A stretch of DNA of 42,859 bases. Origin: an uncultured beta proteobacterium. GTDB lineage: Bacteria > Pseudomonadota > Gammaproteobacteria > Burkholderiales > Burkholderiaceae_C. The notes beneath the pieces are model-generated. The model saw only the letters and a program-made list of their open reading frames with translations. It had not been told where the DNA came from and did no database searches. Below, piece by piece: positions 6,682-17,260 of this stretch. Location of the stretch: contig CAILZB010000064.1 of assembly GCA_903838565.1 (NCBI GenBank), positions 1 through 42,859 on the forward strand, written 5' to 3'. Within the stretch, counting starts at the first letter, position 1, and every line of letters starts with the position of its first letter. The translations under genes and the position numbers were made by a program.

Positions 6682-6714
6682 AAAAAGTGAGTGGCGGCGC
6701 CACTCACTTTTTTT
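6682..6714 (-). terminator. Terminator after petABC
   Basis: AAAAAGTGAGTGG at 6682-6694 and its complement at 6700-6713 form a 13-bp stem around a 5-base GC loop, flanked by A and T runs. It ends leftward transcription from petC and could also work in the other direction. The sspA ribosome-binding sequence follows within about 15 bases, so sspAB needs a promoter in or near this hairpin or depends on read-through. Confidence 0.85.
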
Positions 6715-6777
6715 GTCAACACACAGGGTGAAAATCGATCCACCTACCCGGCTCGCGGGTGGAGCCGGATCAACATC

Positions 6778-7551
6778 TCACTTGACTTCTTTCCAGTAGG
6801 CTGCATTCAGCCGCCATGTGAAGAAGCTCAAGACCGCCAGGAACAGCAGCACCCATACGCCAATGTGCTTGCGGGTATTTTGAACCGGCTCGCCCATCCA
6901 CTGCAAGTAGCTCACCAGGTCACCCATGGCGTCGTCGTACTGCGCGGGCGTCATCGTTCCGGGCTTGATCTGCTCGAAGCTGACGAAGACGTGGACGTCC
7001 TGTCCGTGCTCTTTCTTGGTTTCGAACACCGCGCTGCGATCACCCTGCAGTTCCCACAGGACGTGCGGCATGGCGATGTTCGGGAAGGCCAGATTGTTCC
7101 AGCCCGTGGGGCGGGTCTCGTCGCGGTAGAACGTGCGCAGATAGGTGTACAGGTAATCGGCGCCGGCGCCTTTTTCACCCGCCCGCGAACGCGCGATCAC
7201 CGTGAGGTCGGGCGGATTCGCGCCGAACCATTCGGACGCCTGCTTCGGGTCGATCGCGGCCTTCATGGTCTCGCCGATCTTCGCGCCGGGTGGCAGCAGG
7301 TTGTCCTTGATCTGCTGCTCGGTCAGGCCGAGGTCGGTCAGGCGCGTGTAGCGCATGAACGCGGCCGAATGGCAGTTCAGGCAATAGTTGACGAACAGCT
7401 TGGCGCCGTTTTGCAGCGCCGCATTGTCTTGCGTGCGGTTCGGTGCCTTGTCCCATGGCAGACCTTCGCTGGAAGCGAACGCGCCGGCGCTGACGGCCAG
7501 AGCGCAGATGAGACCGAGGAGGAGTTTTTTGGAGAAGCCTGTGAATGTCAT
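6778..7551 (-). CDS. petC: Cytochrome c1, subunit of the bc1 complex
   Basis: A 257-residue membrane-anchored c-type cytochrome that passes electrons from the Rieske protein to soluble cytochrome c. It has an N-terminal signal peptide (KKLLLGLICALAVSAGAFA), a heme-binding CLNCH at about residue 57-61, a distal Met region (typically in the late domain) and a C-terminal membrane anchor (WVLLFLAVLSFFTW). It is the last gene of petABC, separated by 15 bases from petB, and is followed by a strong terminator. Length and layout are normal for the family. Confidence 0.97.
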   Translation of the reverse strand: MTFTGFSKKLLLGLICALAVSAGAFASSEGLPWDKAPNRTQDNAALQNGAKLFVNYCLNCHSAAFMRYTRLTDLGLTEQQIKDNLLPPGAKIGETMKAAIDPKQASEWFGANPPDLTVIARSRAGEKGAGADYLYTYLRTFYRDETRPTGWNNLAFPNIAMPHVLWELQGDRSAVFETKKEHGQDVHVFVSFEQIKPGTMTPAQYDDAMGDLVSYLQWMGEPVQNTRKHIGVWVLLFLAVLSFFTWRLNAAYWKEVK

Positions 7552-7566
7552 GATCTTGTTCTCCGC

Positions 7567-8967
7567 TCAATGCGCGTGGTAGATGACACGGTCCGGGGGC
7601 GTCTTGAAGCGTCCGATCGAACTCCACCATGGCATCAGCAGGAAGAAGCCAAAATAGAACAGCGTGCCCAGTTGGGAGACGCGCCCACCCATGTCCGAAG
7701 GCGGCAAGGTGCCCAGATAGCCCAGAACGCCAAAGTTGATGACGAACACCGCGTACAGGTACTTGTGCCAGTCCGGACGGTAGCGGATCGACTTGACCGG
7801 ACTGTTGTCCAGCCAGGGCAGGAAGAACAGGATGACGACGCCGCCGCCCATGGCGACAACGCCCCAGAACTTGGCGTCGATGGCCCACATCATGGCCACC
7901 ACGACGACCGCACCGCCAACGATCACCGCCTTGAAGATGTTGTGCATCTTGAGCTTGGTCACGGCCAGGCCCGCACCCAGAACCATGCAGGCCATCAGCA
8001 CGTACATCATCTCGGAGGTGACGGCGCGCAGCAGCGAATAGAACGGCGTGAAGTACCAGACCGGTGCGATGTGCAGCGGCGTCTTGAGCGAGTCTGCGGG
8101 GATGAAGTTGTTGTATTCGAGGAAGTAGCCGCCGAGTTCGGGAGCGAAGAAGATGATCGCCGCGAACACGAACAGGAACACGCTCACGCCGAAGATGTCG
8201 TGCACCGAGTAGTACGGATGGAACGGGATGCCGTCCAGCGGAATGCCCTTGGCATCTTTCTTTTCCTTGATCTCGATGCCATCGGGATTGTTGGATCCGA
8301 CTTCGTGCAGCGCAATGATGTGCGCCACCACCAGGCCCAGCAGCACCAGCGGAACGGCGATCACGTGAAAGCTGAAGAAGCGGTTCAGCGTGGCGTCGCC
8401 CACCACATAATCGCCACGGATCAGCAGCGCCAGATCGGGGCCGACAAAGGGGATGGCGGAGAACAGGTTCACGATCACCTGAGCGCCCCAGTAGCTCATC
8501 TGGCCCCAGGGAAGCAGGTAGCCCATGAAGGCTTCTGCCATGAGCGCCAGGAAGATCGCGCAGCCGAAGACCCACACCAGTTCGCGCGGCTTGCGGTAGC
8601 TGCCGTAGATCAGTCCGCGGTACATGTGCAGGTACACCACCACGAAGAACGCGGACGCGCCGGTGGAGTGCATGTAGCGAATCAGCCAGCCCCAGGGCAC
8701 GTCGCGCATGATGTATTCGACCGAGCCGAAGGCCAGGGCGGCGTCGGGCTTGTAGTGCATCGTGAGGAAGATGCCGGTCACGATCTGCAGCACCAGCACC
8801 AGCAGCGAGAGCACGCCGAAGACGTACCAGATGTTGAAGTTCTTGGGCGCGTAGTACTCGCTCATGTGCTCTTTGAAGAGCTTGGACAAGGGGAAGCGGT
8901 TATCCACCCAGTTGAGCAGTTTCTCGGGCGCCGAAGCGTTGGGGGAAATTTCGTGGAATTCAGCCAT
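7567..8967 (-). CDS. petB: Cytochrome b, subunit of the bc1 complex
   Basis: A 466-residue integral membrane subunit that oxidises and reduces quinol and carries hemes bL and bH. Eight or more membrane segments are visible. Heme-ligand helices are recognisable: one in STGASAFFVVVYLHMYRGLI and one in FFSFHVIAVPLVLLGLVVAH. The quinol-site motif reads PDNP-like in the variant form RYMHST / GVSVFLFVFAA region rather than a clean PEW, which I did not align. Slightly longer than mitochondrial cytochrome b, as usual for proteobacterial full-length forms. It lies between petA and petC with short gaps, one operon. Confidence 0.97.
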   Translation of the reverse strand: MAEFHEISPNASAPEKLLNWVDNRFPLSKLFKEHMSEYYAPKNFNIWYVFGVLSLLVLVLQIVTGIFLTMHYKPDAALAFGSVEYIMRDVPWGWLIRYMHSTGASAFFVVVYLHMYRGLIYGSYRKPRELVWVFGCAIFLALMAEAFMGYLLPWGQMSYWGAQVIVNLFSAIPFVGPDLALLIRGDYVVGDATLNRFFSFHVIAVPLVLLGLVVAHIIALHEVGSNNPDGIEIKEKKDAKGIPLDGIPFHPYYSVHDIFGVSVFLFVFAAIIFFAPELGGYFLEYNNFIPADSLKTPLHIAPVWYFTPFYSLLRAVTSEMMYVLMACMVLGAGLAVTKLKMHNIFKAVIVGGAVVVVAMMWAIDAKFWGVVAMGGGVVILFFLPWLDNSPVKSIRYRPDWHKYLYAVFVINFGVLGYLGTLPPSDMGGRVSQLGTLFYFGFFLLMPWWSSIGRFKTPPDRVIYHAH

Positions 8968-8978
8968 GGTGTTTTTCC

Positions 8979-9593
8979 TCAGGCCTTCTTGTCAGACCCG
9001 ATGAGCAACTTTGCATCGGAGAGGTACATATAGGGCGGCACTTCCAGGTTGTCGGGTGCCGGCTTGTTCTTGAACACGCGCCCGGCCATGTCAAAGGTGG
9101 AACCGTGGCAGGGGCACAGGAAACCGCCCGCCCAGTCATCGGGCAGCGAGGCTTGCGCTCCGGTCTGAAACTTTTCCGAGGGCGAACAACCCAGGTGCGT
9201 GCAGATCCCGACTGCGACAAAAAACTCGGGCTTGATCGAGCGGTACTCGTTGCGCGCGTATTCCGGCGTCAGCTCCGAGGGCTTGCGCTGAGACTGGGGG
9301 TCGGCGAGCTGCGGGTCCAGGGCCTTGAGCGCGGCCAGTTGTTCGGGCGTGCGGCGCACGATCCACACGGGTTTGCCGCGCCACTCGACGGTCATTTTCT
9401 GACCCGGCTTGAGCGCGGAAATATCCGCCTCGACCGCGGCACCGGCAGCCTTGGCCTTTTCCGACGGATTCAGGCTGCTGACAAAGGGAACGGCTACGGC
9501 CGCAACGCCGACGGCGCCGGCACAGCTGGACGCGATCAGCCAGGTACGTTTGCTGGAGTCGATCTCTGTGGAATCGACAAGGGTGTCACTCAT
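8979..9593 (-). CDS. petA: Rieske iron-sulfur protein of the bc1 complex
   Basis: A 204-residue protein that takes electrons from quinol at the Qo site. The N-terminus has a twin-arginine-like/hydrophobic anchor (residues about 15-40, KRTWLIASSCAGAVGVAAVA) and the soluble domain binds a 2Fe-2S cluster through CTHLGC and CPCHGS. A disulfide pair would come from the second Cys of each box. It opens the petABC operon; 11 bases separate it from petB. The GAGGATTTCC leader supplies a ribosome-binding sequence. No confident promoter was found in the 190 bases upstream, which also hold the mscL promoter on the other strand. Confidence 0.97.
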   Translation of the reverse strand: MSDTLVDSTEIDSSKRTWLIASSCAGAVGVAAVAVPFVSSLNPSEKAKAAGAAVEADISALKPGQKMTVEWRGKPVWIVRRTPEQLAALKALDPQLADPQSQRKPSELTPEYARNEYRSIKPEFFVAVGICTHLGCSPSEKFQTGAQASLPDDWAGGFLCPCHGSTFDMAGRVFKNKPAPDNLEVPPYMYLSDAKLLIGSDKKA

Positions 9594-9726
9594 GGAAATC
9601 CTCTATATCGTCGCTAACTTGGATTAACCTCTGATTCTAGCTGACGACGCGCAACGCCCCCTTGCGCAGCGGGCTGGCGTTCAAGGCGGGACGCGAGCAT
9701 GAAGGGGAAAACTTCGTTTACCCCGA

Positions 9727-9754
9727 TTGACAGCCGGCGTTCCCGTGGAATACT
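9727..9754 (+). promoter_or_regulatory. Candidate promoter for mscL
   Basis: A perfect TTGACA (9727-9732) is followed after 16 bases by AATACT (9749-9754), a 4-of-6 match to the -10 box. It points at mscL, whose start is about 30 bases on. Spacing is one below the ideal 17. Confidence 0.45.
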
Positions 9755-9784
9755 CCGGGGCCTTAACAATCGGAGCGAGCGAAC

Positions 9785-10207
9785 ATGGGAATGATGCAGG
9801 AATTCAAGGCCTTTGCCGTCAAGGGCAACGTGATGGACCTCGCGGTCGGCGTGATCATCGGCGCGGCCTTCGGTAAGATCGTCGACTCGGTCGTGGGCGA
9901 CCTGATCATGCCGCTGGTGGGAGCCATCTTCGGCAAATTCGATTTCTCCAACCTGTTCGTGGTGCTGGGAACACCGCCCGCGGGAACGGGGACGACGCTG
10001 GATGCGCTGAAGAAGGCCGGCGTGCCGGTGTTTGCCTATGGCAACTTCATCACCGTCGCGGTCAACTTCGCGATTCTGGCGTTCATCATCTTCATGATGG
10101 TCAAGCAGGTGAACCGACTGAAGAAATCCGAGCCCGCTGCGCCCGCGCCAGCGACGCCTGAAGACGTCATTCTGCTGCGCGAGATTCGCGACAGCCTGAA
10201 GAAATAG
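9785..10207 (+). CDS. mscL: MscL, large-conductance mechanosensitive channel
   Basis: A 140-residue inner-membrane channel that opens under membrane tension to release solutes. The N-terminal amphipathic helix ([20 protein letters not shown]) leads into TM1 with [22 protein letters not shown], the pore-lining signature; a periplasmic loop and TM2 ([16 protein letters not shown]) follow, then the charged C-terminal helix ending [11 protein letters not shown]. Length is typical. Start chosen at the first ATG, which has GGAG about eight bases upstream; two later ATGs are in frame. It is single and convergent with pdxA, with only four bases between their stops. Confidence 0.97.
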   Translation: MGMMQEFKAFAVKGNVMDLAVGVIIGAAFGKIVDSVVGDLIMPLVGAIFGKFDFSNLFVVLGTPPAGTGTTLDALKKAGVPVFAYGNFITVAVNFAILAFIIFMMVKQVNRLKKSEPAAPAPATPEDVILLREIRDSLKK

Positions 10208-10211
10208 CGGC

Positions 10212-11246
10212 TTAGCGAGAAAGGGCGCGGGCCATGTGTATGGCCGCGATCAGACTGGACGCGTCCGCGCGTCCCGTGCCGGCGATATCGAAGGCGGTGC
10301 CGTGATCCGGGCTGGTGCGCACCAGAGGCAGCCCCAGCGTGACGTTCACGCCCTTCTCCACGCCCAGGTACTTCACGGGTATCAACCCCTGGTCGTGGTA
10401 CATCGCCACCACCACGTCGAACTCGCCCGGCACATCTCCCTTGGCCCGGGCCCGCATGAACACGGTGTCGGGCGCAAAGGGCCCGCTCACGTCCAGGCCT
10501 TGGGCCCGCGCCGCGGCCACGGCCGGCGCGATGATGGTCTGCTCTTCGCTGCCAAACAGGCCGCCCTCGCCGGCGTGGGGATTGAGCCCCGCCACGGCGA
10601 TGCGCGGCGCTCGCCCCAGCATGGCCTGCACCGAGCGCTGCGTGATCTGCAGTGTTTGCAGCACACTGTCAAACGTCACGGCTTCGATGGCGTGGCGCAG
10701 CGACATGTGGATGCTCACCAGCACCGTTCGCAACTCGTCGTTCGCCAGCATCATGCGCACCGGCACATCGGTCACCGGGCGTCCCAGATGCGCCGCCGCC
10801 TCGGCTTGCAGCAGTTCGGTGTGACCGGGAAAGCTCACGCCCGCTGCAGCCAGCGCCTCCTTGTGCAGCGGCGCGGTCACCAGGGCGGCAATCTCGCCCG
10901 ACAGCGCCGCGCGCGCGGCCCATTCGACGCTTGACGCCGCCGCCCTGCCTGCCTGCGCGCTGATCAGGCCGAGCGCGACCAGCGGCGCCTCGGGCAGCAC
11001 CTGCAGCACGCCGATGCAGCGCGGTGGCAGGTTCCAGGCGTCTGCAGCGCTGTCCAGCAGCGCCACCGGCAAGGGCAGCGAACCGGCCGAGCTGATCAGC
11101 GCCGAAGCGCGGCGCAGGGTGGCCACGTCGCCTGCGACAAAGCAACCTCGCGTCACATCGGGCGCATCGCGAAATGCCTTGGCAATGATTTCAGGACCTA
11201 TTCCTGCGGGGTCGCCCTGCGTGATGGCGATGGGTTTGGCAGTCAT
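10212..11246 (-). CDS. pdxA: 4-hydroxythreonine-4-phosphate dehydrogenase
   Basis: A 344-residue NAD-dependent enzyme of the DXP-dependent vitamin B6 pathway; it oxidises 4-phosphohydroxy-L-threonine so that PdxJ can condense the product with deoxyxylulose phosphate. Family blocks: PIAITQGDPAGIGPEI at the start, FPGHTELL in the middle, and VVAMYHDQGLIPVKYLG and TSPDHGTAFDIAG near the end, holding the metal and substrate His/Asp residues. The reading frame is open further upstream but the ATG at 11246 fits the family start and has GGAGAC in front. It follows the Nif3-like gene by 14 bases, as part of one operon. Confidence 0.95.
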   Translation of the reverse strand: MTAKPIAITQGDPAGIGPEIIAKAFRDAPDVTRGCFVAGDVATLRRASALISSAGSLPLPVALLDSAADAWNLPPRCIGVLQVLPEAPLVALGLISAQAGRAAASSVEWAARAALSGEIAALVTAPLHKEALAAAGVSFPGHTELLQAEAAAHLGRPVTDVPVRMMLANDELRTVLVSIHMSLRHAIEAVTFDSVLQTLQITQRSVQAMLGRAPRIAVAGLNPHAGEGGLFGSEEQTIIAPAVAAARAQGLDVSGPFAPDTVFMRARAKGDVPGEFDVVVAMYHDQGLIPVKYLGVEKGVNVTLGLPLVRTSPDHGTAFDIAGTGRADASSLIAAIHMARALSR

Positions 11247-11260
11247 GCGTGTCTCCAGGC

Positions 11261-12019
11261 TCAGGCCGGGTTGTCGATGTCGATGAACTCGTGCGCCAGG
11301 CCCAACTGCGAGGCAATGTACGTCGCCACCGCCGGGGCTCCGTAGCGCTCGCTCGCATGGTGGCCGCAGGCCAGATACGCCACGCCCGACTCCCGCGCGT
11401 AGTGCGCCTGCGGCTCGGAAATTTCGCCGGTGATGTAGGCATCCGCACCGGCCGCGATGGCTTCCTCGAAGTGCCCCTGCGCGCCGCCGCTGCACCAGGC
11501 GATGTTCCTGATCGCCCTGCCATGCGTGCTGACCAGGGTCACCGGGTGCGCCAATGCCTGCTGCACATGCGCCGACAGCGCCGCGGCGTCGACAAAGCCG
11601 TCGCCGCTGACGCGTGTTCCCAGAAATCCCAGTTCCTGTTCGCCAAATCTCGCGTCGGCCTTCAGCCCCAGCCTCAAACCCAACTGCGCGTTGTTCCCCA
11701 ACTCCGGGTGCGCGTCCAGCGGCAGGTGGTAGGCGAACAGGTTGATGTCGTGTGCCAGCAGCAAGGCCAGGCGCTGTTTCATCCATCCGGTGACGCGTCC
11801 ATCCTGGCCGCGCCAGAACAGGCCGTGGTGCACCAATATCGCGTCCGCATTGGCGGCGATGGCGGCTTCGATCAGCGCGCGGCTGGCTGTGACGCCGGAC
11901 ACGATCTTTCGCACCGGCTCGCGTCCCTCAACCTGCAGACCATTGGGTCCATAGTCCTTGAAGCGCTCGGGCTGCAGCAGTGCATCCAAGGCGCGCAAAA
12001 GTTGCTGTCTATCGGTCAT
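11261..12019 (-). CDS. Nif3-like dinuclear metal centre protein
   Basis: A 252-residue member of the NIF3/YbgI family. The start MTDRQQLLRALDALLQPERF leads to the conserved DYGPNGLQVEG. Metal-ligand candidates are HHGLFWRG (about residue 65) and the late block CGHHASERYG, which matches the family's GHxxxER pattern. The family forms hexameric rings with two metal ions; it has been linked to GTP cyclohydrolase-like folds, but the cellular role is not settled. The start has AGGA six bases upstream. It overlaps the end of the Cys-cluster gene by 11 bases and precedes pdxA, suggesting one transcription unit. Confidence 0.9.
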   Translation of the reverse strand: MTDRQQLLRALDALLQPERFKDYGPNGLQVEGREPVRKIVSGVTASRALIEAAIAANADAILVHHGLFWRGQDGRVTGWMKQRLALLLAHDINLFAYHLPLDAHPELGNNAQLGLRLGLKADARFGEQELGFLGTRVSGDGFVDAAALSAHVQQALAHPVTLVSTHGRAIRNIAWCSGGAQGHFEEAIAAGADAYITGEISEPQAHYARESGVAYLACGHHASERYGAPAVATYIASQLGLAHEFIDIDNPA

Positions 12020-12431
12020 GGAAATCCTGCGAGTGTGTCGGTGCATTGTCGGCGATGTCGGCACCCGCCTGCACGTCGAGCAGGCTGTCGCAACCCTGAC
12101 CGGCAGCGATCCAGCGTCGACCCATACGCGCCAGCAGCCACGCCAGCGGCCGCACCAGAAACTGCAGCCCGCGTGGCAGCGCGCGCTGCAGCGTCAGGCG
12201 CGGTTGGCTGAGCGCACCACAGCGATAAAGCCCCGGACTCTCATCCCAGAGCAGCGCCGCGCAGGCACCTTGTCGGCGTCCTGAAACCAGCATGCCCAGC
12301 GGGCAGGGAGCGGCCAGACAGCAAATGCCGCAGCCATTGCAGGCTTGCCCGTAGGCGGGTTTGCGCGGGGCCGATGGTTGAATGTGGATCACCCGGTCCT
12401 GCCTGAATGCGTTGTCTTGGGGCGGGAACAT
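12009..12431 (-). CDS. Small Cys-cluster protein (YkgJ-like)
   Basis: A 140-residue protein with a CNGCGICC block at residues 31-38, a Cys at about 43 and others at about 60 and 71, a pattern of zinc- or iron-sulfur-binding YkgJ-type proteins. The second half is basic and partly hydrophobic (RGLQFLVRPLAWLLARMGRRW). The ATG at 12431 has no convincing ribosome-binding sequence; a TTG six bases upstream is also possible. Its end overlaps the Nif3-like start by 11 bases, so it heads that operon and is divergent from the DegS-like protease gene. The biochemical role is unknown. Confidence 0.75.
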   Translation of the reverse strand: MFPPQDNAFRQDRVIHIQPSAPRKPAYGQACNGCGICCLAAPCPLGMLVSGRRQGACAALLWDESPGLYRCGALSQPRLTLQRALPRGLQFLVRPLAWLLARMGRRWIAAGQGCDSLLDVQAGADIADNAPTHSQDFHDR

Positions 12432-12464
12432 CCCCAAATCTTAGCCAGTCGCGCCGGAGTCCTA

Positions 12465-12478
12465 CAATTTGCAAATTG
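12465..12478. promoter_or_regulatory. 14-bp palindrome between divergent genes
   Basis: CAATTTGCAAATTG is a perfect palindrome. A TACAAT (12463-12468) pointing toward the DegS-like gene overlaps it, so it would cover the -10 box or start point if that promoter is real. I saw no good -35 box. Confidence 0.4.
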
Positions 12479-12524
12479 CGATGCAAAGTCCTGGTGCAGG
12501 AATCGCCCGTCAACGAAACACCTT

Positions 12525-13694
<1,170 letters not shown>

Positions 13695-13702
13695 GCGCCA
13701 TT

Positions 13703-13728
13703 CCCCTGCTTGACTTCAAGGTCAGGGG
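13703..13728. terminator. Possible shared terminator between protease and tatC
   Basis: CCCCTG (13703-13708) and CAGGGG (13723-13728) can pair, with an inner CTTGA/TCAAG helix. It lies between the convergent stops and overlaps the tatC stop. There is no T-tract, so efficiency is uncertain. Confidence 0.4.
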
Positions 13729-14513
13729 TTCGCCGGCTCCTCTGCGGCGTCAGGCGCCTTGGTGTGCTTGATGAACAGTTGTGCAGCCCAGATACCGACC
13801 TCATACAGCAGGCCCATGGGCACCAGCAGCGCGACCATCGATACCGGATCGGGCGGCGTCACCAGGCCGGCCACCGCGGCCGCACCGACCCAGAAATAGG
13901 AGCGGAAAGCGCGCAGTTGCGCGATGCTCACGATGCCGATGCGCGCCAGGATGATGACGGCAATCGGCACCTCGAACGCCACGCCAAAGGCGATGAACAG
14001 CGTGATGACAAAGTCCAGATAGGCTTCGATATCGGGCGTCACCGCGACCGACGCCGGTGCCATCCTCTGGATCGCCGGGAAGGCCTGGCCAAACACCACG
14101 AAATAGCAAAACGCCGCGCCCATGTAGAACAACAGCGTGCTCGCCGCGACCAGCGGCAACACCAGCTTCTTCTCGTGCTTGTACAAGCCTGGCGCGATGA
14201 AGGCCCAGGCCTGATACAGGATCCAGGGCAGGCTCAGGCCGATGGCCGCCAGCACCGACACCTTGATCGGCACCAGAAACGGCGAAACCACGCCCACGGC
14301 GATCATCTTCGAGCCTTCGGGCAGCGCTTTCACCAGCGGCATCGCCAGCAGGTCGTACAGGTGCGAGGGGCCGGGGTAAAACACCAGCACGGCAAAGACC
14401 GCCGCGATGCCATAGACGGCGCGCAGCAAGCGGTCGCGCAGCTCCACCAGGTGCTGCACAAAGGGTTGCTCGGTACCGGCGAGCTCGTCGATCTGGGGTT
14501 TTTCGTCTGCCAT
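13722..14513 (-). CDS. tatC: TatC, core of the twin-arginine translocase
   Basis: A 263-residue inner-membrane protein that recognises the twin-arginine signal peptides of folded exported proteins. Six membrane segments can be traced. Conserved points: HLVELRDRLL at the cytosolic N-terminus, SPFLVPIKVS in the first periplasmic loop, PWILYQAWAFIAPGLYKHEK with the key acidic/aromatic stretch, and a C-terminal VTPPDPVS. Three bases separate it from tatB. The petA Rieske protein in this window, with its twin-arginine-type anchor, is one likely substrate. Confidence 0.97.
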   Translation of the reverse strand: MADEKPQIDELAGTEQPFVQHLVELRDRLLRAVYGIAAVFAVLVFYPGPSHLYDLLAMPLVKALPEGSKMIAVGVVSPFLVPIKVSVLAAIGLSLPWILYQAWAFIAPGLYKHEKKLVLPLVAASTLLFYMGAAFCYFVVFGQAFPAIQRMAPASVAVTPDIEAYLDFVITLFIAFGVAFEVPIAVIILARIGIVSIAQLRAFRSYFWVGAAAVAGLVTPPDPVSMVALLVPMGLLYEVGIWAAQLFIKHTKAPDAAEEPANP

Positions 14514-14516
14514 GGA

Positions 14517-14990
14517 CTAGGACTGGCCGATCTTCTGCGGACGAAAACGTGCCACCCGCGCCGCGCCTGACAGCGCCTTGGTGCGCGTGCCGGAGCGCGC
14601 CTTGTACCACTGCGGCGTGGCGCCGGCCTTGAGCCGCCAGTTCTTCCTGGGATGCTTGTATTCGGGCGCCGCCGGGGCGTAGATGGAGTGGCTGTCCGAG
14701 TGCTCCAGGCCGTCGGTCGTTTGCGACCATGAATTCTCGAAATCGGCGGCCGAGGTTTGCACCGTCTGCTCGACGTCGCGTGCCGCCGCCTCGACCGTGT
14801 CCTTCATCTTCTTGAGTTCTTCCAGTTCCATGGAGCGCCCCACTTCGGCCTTGACGTCAGCGACGTAGCGCTGCGCTCGCCCCAGCAGGGTTCCGATGGT
14901 GCGCGCCAGCCCCGGCAGGCGCTCCGGGCCGATCACGACCAGCGCGATGCCACCGATGATGGCCAGCTTGGTGACGCCTATGTCCAGCAC
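14517..14990 (-). CDS. tatB: TatB, twin-arginine translocase subunit
   Basis: A 157-residue partner of TatC in the signal-peptide receptor. It has the short N-terminal membrane helix ([19 protein letters not shown] with the conserved Glu and Pro), then an amphipathic helix ([22 protein letters not shown]) and a long charged tail, longer than in TatA. The start codon is GTG, placed directly beside the tatA stop with no spacer, so re-initiation is likely. Family usual length is about 130-180 residues, so this is typical. Confidence 0.95.
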   Translation of the reverse strand: MLDIGVTKLAIIGGIALVVIGPERLPGLARTIGTLLGRAQRYVADVKAEVGRSMELEELKKMKDTVEAAARDVEQTVQTSAADFENSWSQTTDGLEHSDSHSIYAPAAPEYKHPRKNWRLKAGATPQWYKARSGTRTKALSGAARVARFRPQKIGQS

Positions 14991-15230
14991 TTAGGCCTTG
15001 GACTTCGCTTCGACGTCGATCGTGTCTTTGGGCGCGGCCGGCGCACCCGTCACCTGCTGCACCGGTGCGGTCGGCTCAGCGCTTTTCTCGGTCGTTCCGT
15101 CCTTCATGCCGTCCTTGAAACCCTTCACCGCACCGCCCAAGTCGGAGCCGATATTGCGCAGCTTCTTGGTGCCGAAAATCACGATGATGATGATCAGAAA
15201 AATGATCAGATGCGTAGTCGATAAACCCAT
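14991..15230 (-). CDS. tatA: TatA, pore-forming Tat subunit
   Basis: A 79-residue protein that oligomerises to make the Tat passage. N-terminal membrane helix [20 protein letters not shown], then the amphipathic helix [20 protein letters not shown] with the conserved Phe-Gly hinge, and a short acidic/Ala-rich tail. A perfect AGGAGG sits five bases before the ATG, the strongest ribosome-binding sequence seen in the window, fitting the high TatA:TatC ratio known for this system. It is first in tatABC and follows hinT by 68 bases. Confidence 0.96.
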   Translation of the reverse strand: MGLSTTHLIIFLIIIIVIFGTKKLRNIGSDLGGAVKGFKDGMKDGTTEKSAEPTAPVQQVTGAPAAPKDTIDVEAKSKA

Positions 15231-15298
15231 GGCGTCCTCCTAAACTGTTGCTCTGATTTTAGACCCTGGTCGGCGCGCTCGCCGCGCAGTCGGGTAAT

Positions 15299-15655
15299 TC
15301 AACCCCTGAGCCAGGGCCGCGGTCCGCCCATGACGTGAAAATGCAGATGCTGCACTTCCTGTCCGCCTTCGGCGCCGGTGTTGCACAGCAGGCGAAAGCC
15401 GCCTTCGGGATAGGGGTTGCAGCCCTCCTGCAGCGCCAGACGCGGCGCCAGCGCCATCATGCGGCCCAGCAGCGCCTCGTGCTCGGGGGCAACCTGGGCC
15501 ATCGATGCCAGATGCAGCTTCGGGATCAGCAGGAAGTGCACCGGCGCCCAGGGATGGATGTCGTGAAAGGCGAAAATGCCATCGTCTTCATAGACCTTGC
15601 GCGAGGGAATCTTCCCGGCGACGATCTTGCAGAAGATGCAGTTCGCTTCGCTCAT
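15299..15655 (-). CDS. hinT: HinT, HIT-family nucleoside phosphoramidase
   Basis: A 118-residue histidine-triad hydrolase of adenosine phosphoramidates and aminoacyl-AMP. The N-terminal [13 protein letters not shown] and the active-site HLHFHVMGG (H-phi-H-phi-H-phi-phi) mark the branch. Its ATG overlaps the hisE stop by four bases (ATGA), so it is co-translated with the histidine genes, an arrangement common in Burkholderiales. There is no known direct role in histidine synthesis. Confidence 0.95.
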   Translation of the reverse strand: MSEANCIFCKIVAGKIPSRKVYEDDGIFAFHDIHPWAPVHFLLIPKLHLASMAQVAPEHEALLGRMMALAPRLALQEGCNPYPEGGFRLLCNTGAEGGQEVQHLHFHVMGGPRPWLRG

Positions 15656-16029
15656 GCCTGGCCACCTTCGTCCAGTTCGCGCGACGCCACCTTGCGCAGC
15701 GCCTTTTCCTCGATGCCGCTGGTGCCCACGCGCCGATCGAGCTCGGCGATGACATCCGCCGGTGTCAGGCCGTAATGCGCCAGTGCGATCATCGAGTGAA
15801 ACCAGAGGTCCGCCACTTCGTACACAACCTTCTGCACATCACCGCCATGGTCCGCGTCCTTGGCCGCCATCACGACCTCGGTCGCTTCTTCACCGATCTT
15901 CTTCAGGAAGGCGTCCGGTCCCTTGTGCAGCAGGCGCGACACGTAGCTGGCCTGCGGGTCGCCGCCGTTTTGCGGCTTGCGGCTTTCGATCACGGCGGCC
16001 AGTCGGGCCAGGGAATCTTGTGCGTTCAT
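15652..16029 (-). CDS. hisE: HisE, phosphoribosyl-ATP diphosphatase
   Basis: A 125-residue enzyme that splits pyrophosphate from phosphoribosyl-ATP, the second step of histidine synthesis. The MazG-like helical fold has [16 protein letters not shown] with the metal-binding Glu residues and [14 protein letters not shown]. It is separate from HisI, unlike the fused HisIE of enterobacteria. Its start overlaps the hisI stop (ATGA), and its stop overlaps the hinT start. Confidence 0.96.
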   Translation of the reverse strand: MNAQDSLARLAAVIESRKPQNGGDPQASYVSRLLHKGPDAFLKKIGEEATEVVMAAKDADHGGDVQKVVYEVADLWFHSMIALAHYGLTPADVIAELDRRVGTSGIEEKALRKVASRELDEGGQA

Positions 16030-16417
16030 GGTGTCTTGTAGATGGTGGCGGGGTCTTTCAGCACCGGTTCGGTCGCGTGCCAGGCCCCATCCTTGTACAG
16101 GCTGAAAAAACAACTGTGGCGTCCGGTATGGCATGCGATGCCGGGCTCGTGGCCGAGCTGCGTCACCCTCAGCAGGACCACATCGTTGTCGCAGTCCAGG
16201 CGGATCTCGTGCACCTTTTGCGTGTGGCCCGATTCCTCGCCCTTGTGCCACAGGCGCTTGCGCGAGCGGCTGAAATACACGGCTTCTCCCAGTTCGGCAG
16301 TTTTCGCCAGCGCTTCGCGGTTCATCCAGGCGAACATCAGCACATCGTTGCTTGACGCCTCCTGCGCAATCACCGGCACCAGCCCGTTCTCGTCCCATTT
16401 CACTTCATTGAGCCAGT

Positions 16418-16421
<4 letters not shown>
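16026..16421 (-). CDS. hisI: HisI, phosphoribosyl-AMP cyclohydrolase
   Basis: A 131-residue zinc enzyme that opens the adenine ring of phosphoribosyl-AMP, the third step. Family blocks: [47 protein letters not shown], and the zinc-binding [13 protein letters not shown]. Its ATG overlaps the hisF stop by four bases, part of a chain of such overlaps from hisF to hinT. Confidence 0.97.
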
Positions 16422-17218
<797 letters not shown>

Positions 17219-17260
17219 GCGATGCCGCTCGGGTGGGCGAAATCGCGAACGTCGCCGGCG

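Noticed and set aside
6691..9033. A 780-codon plus-strand frame across petABC
   Set aside because: It mirrors petC and petB, has low-complexity His/Gln/Val/Asp content and no ribosome-binding sequence; it is a shadow frame.
9601..9660. A promoter for petA with TAGAAT as -10 box
   Set aside because: A TAGAAT-like box exists on the minus strand, but no -35 element is at usable distance, so I did not annotate it.
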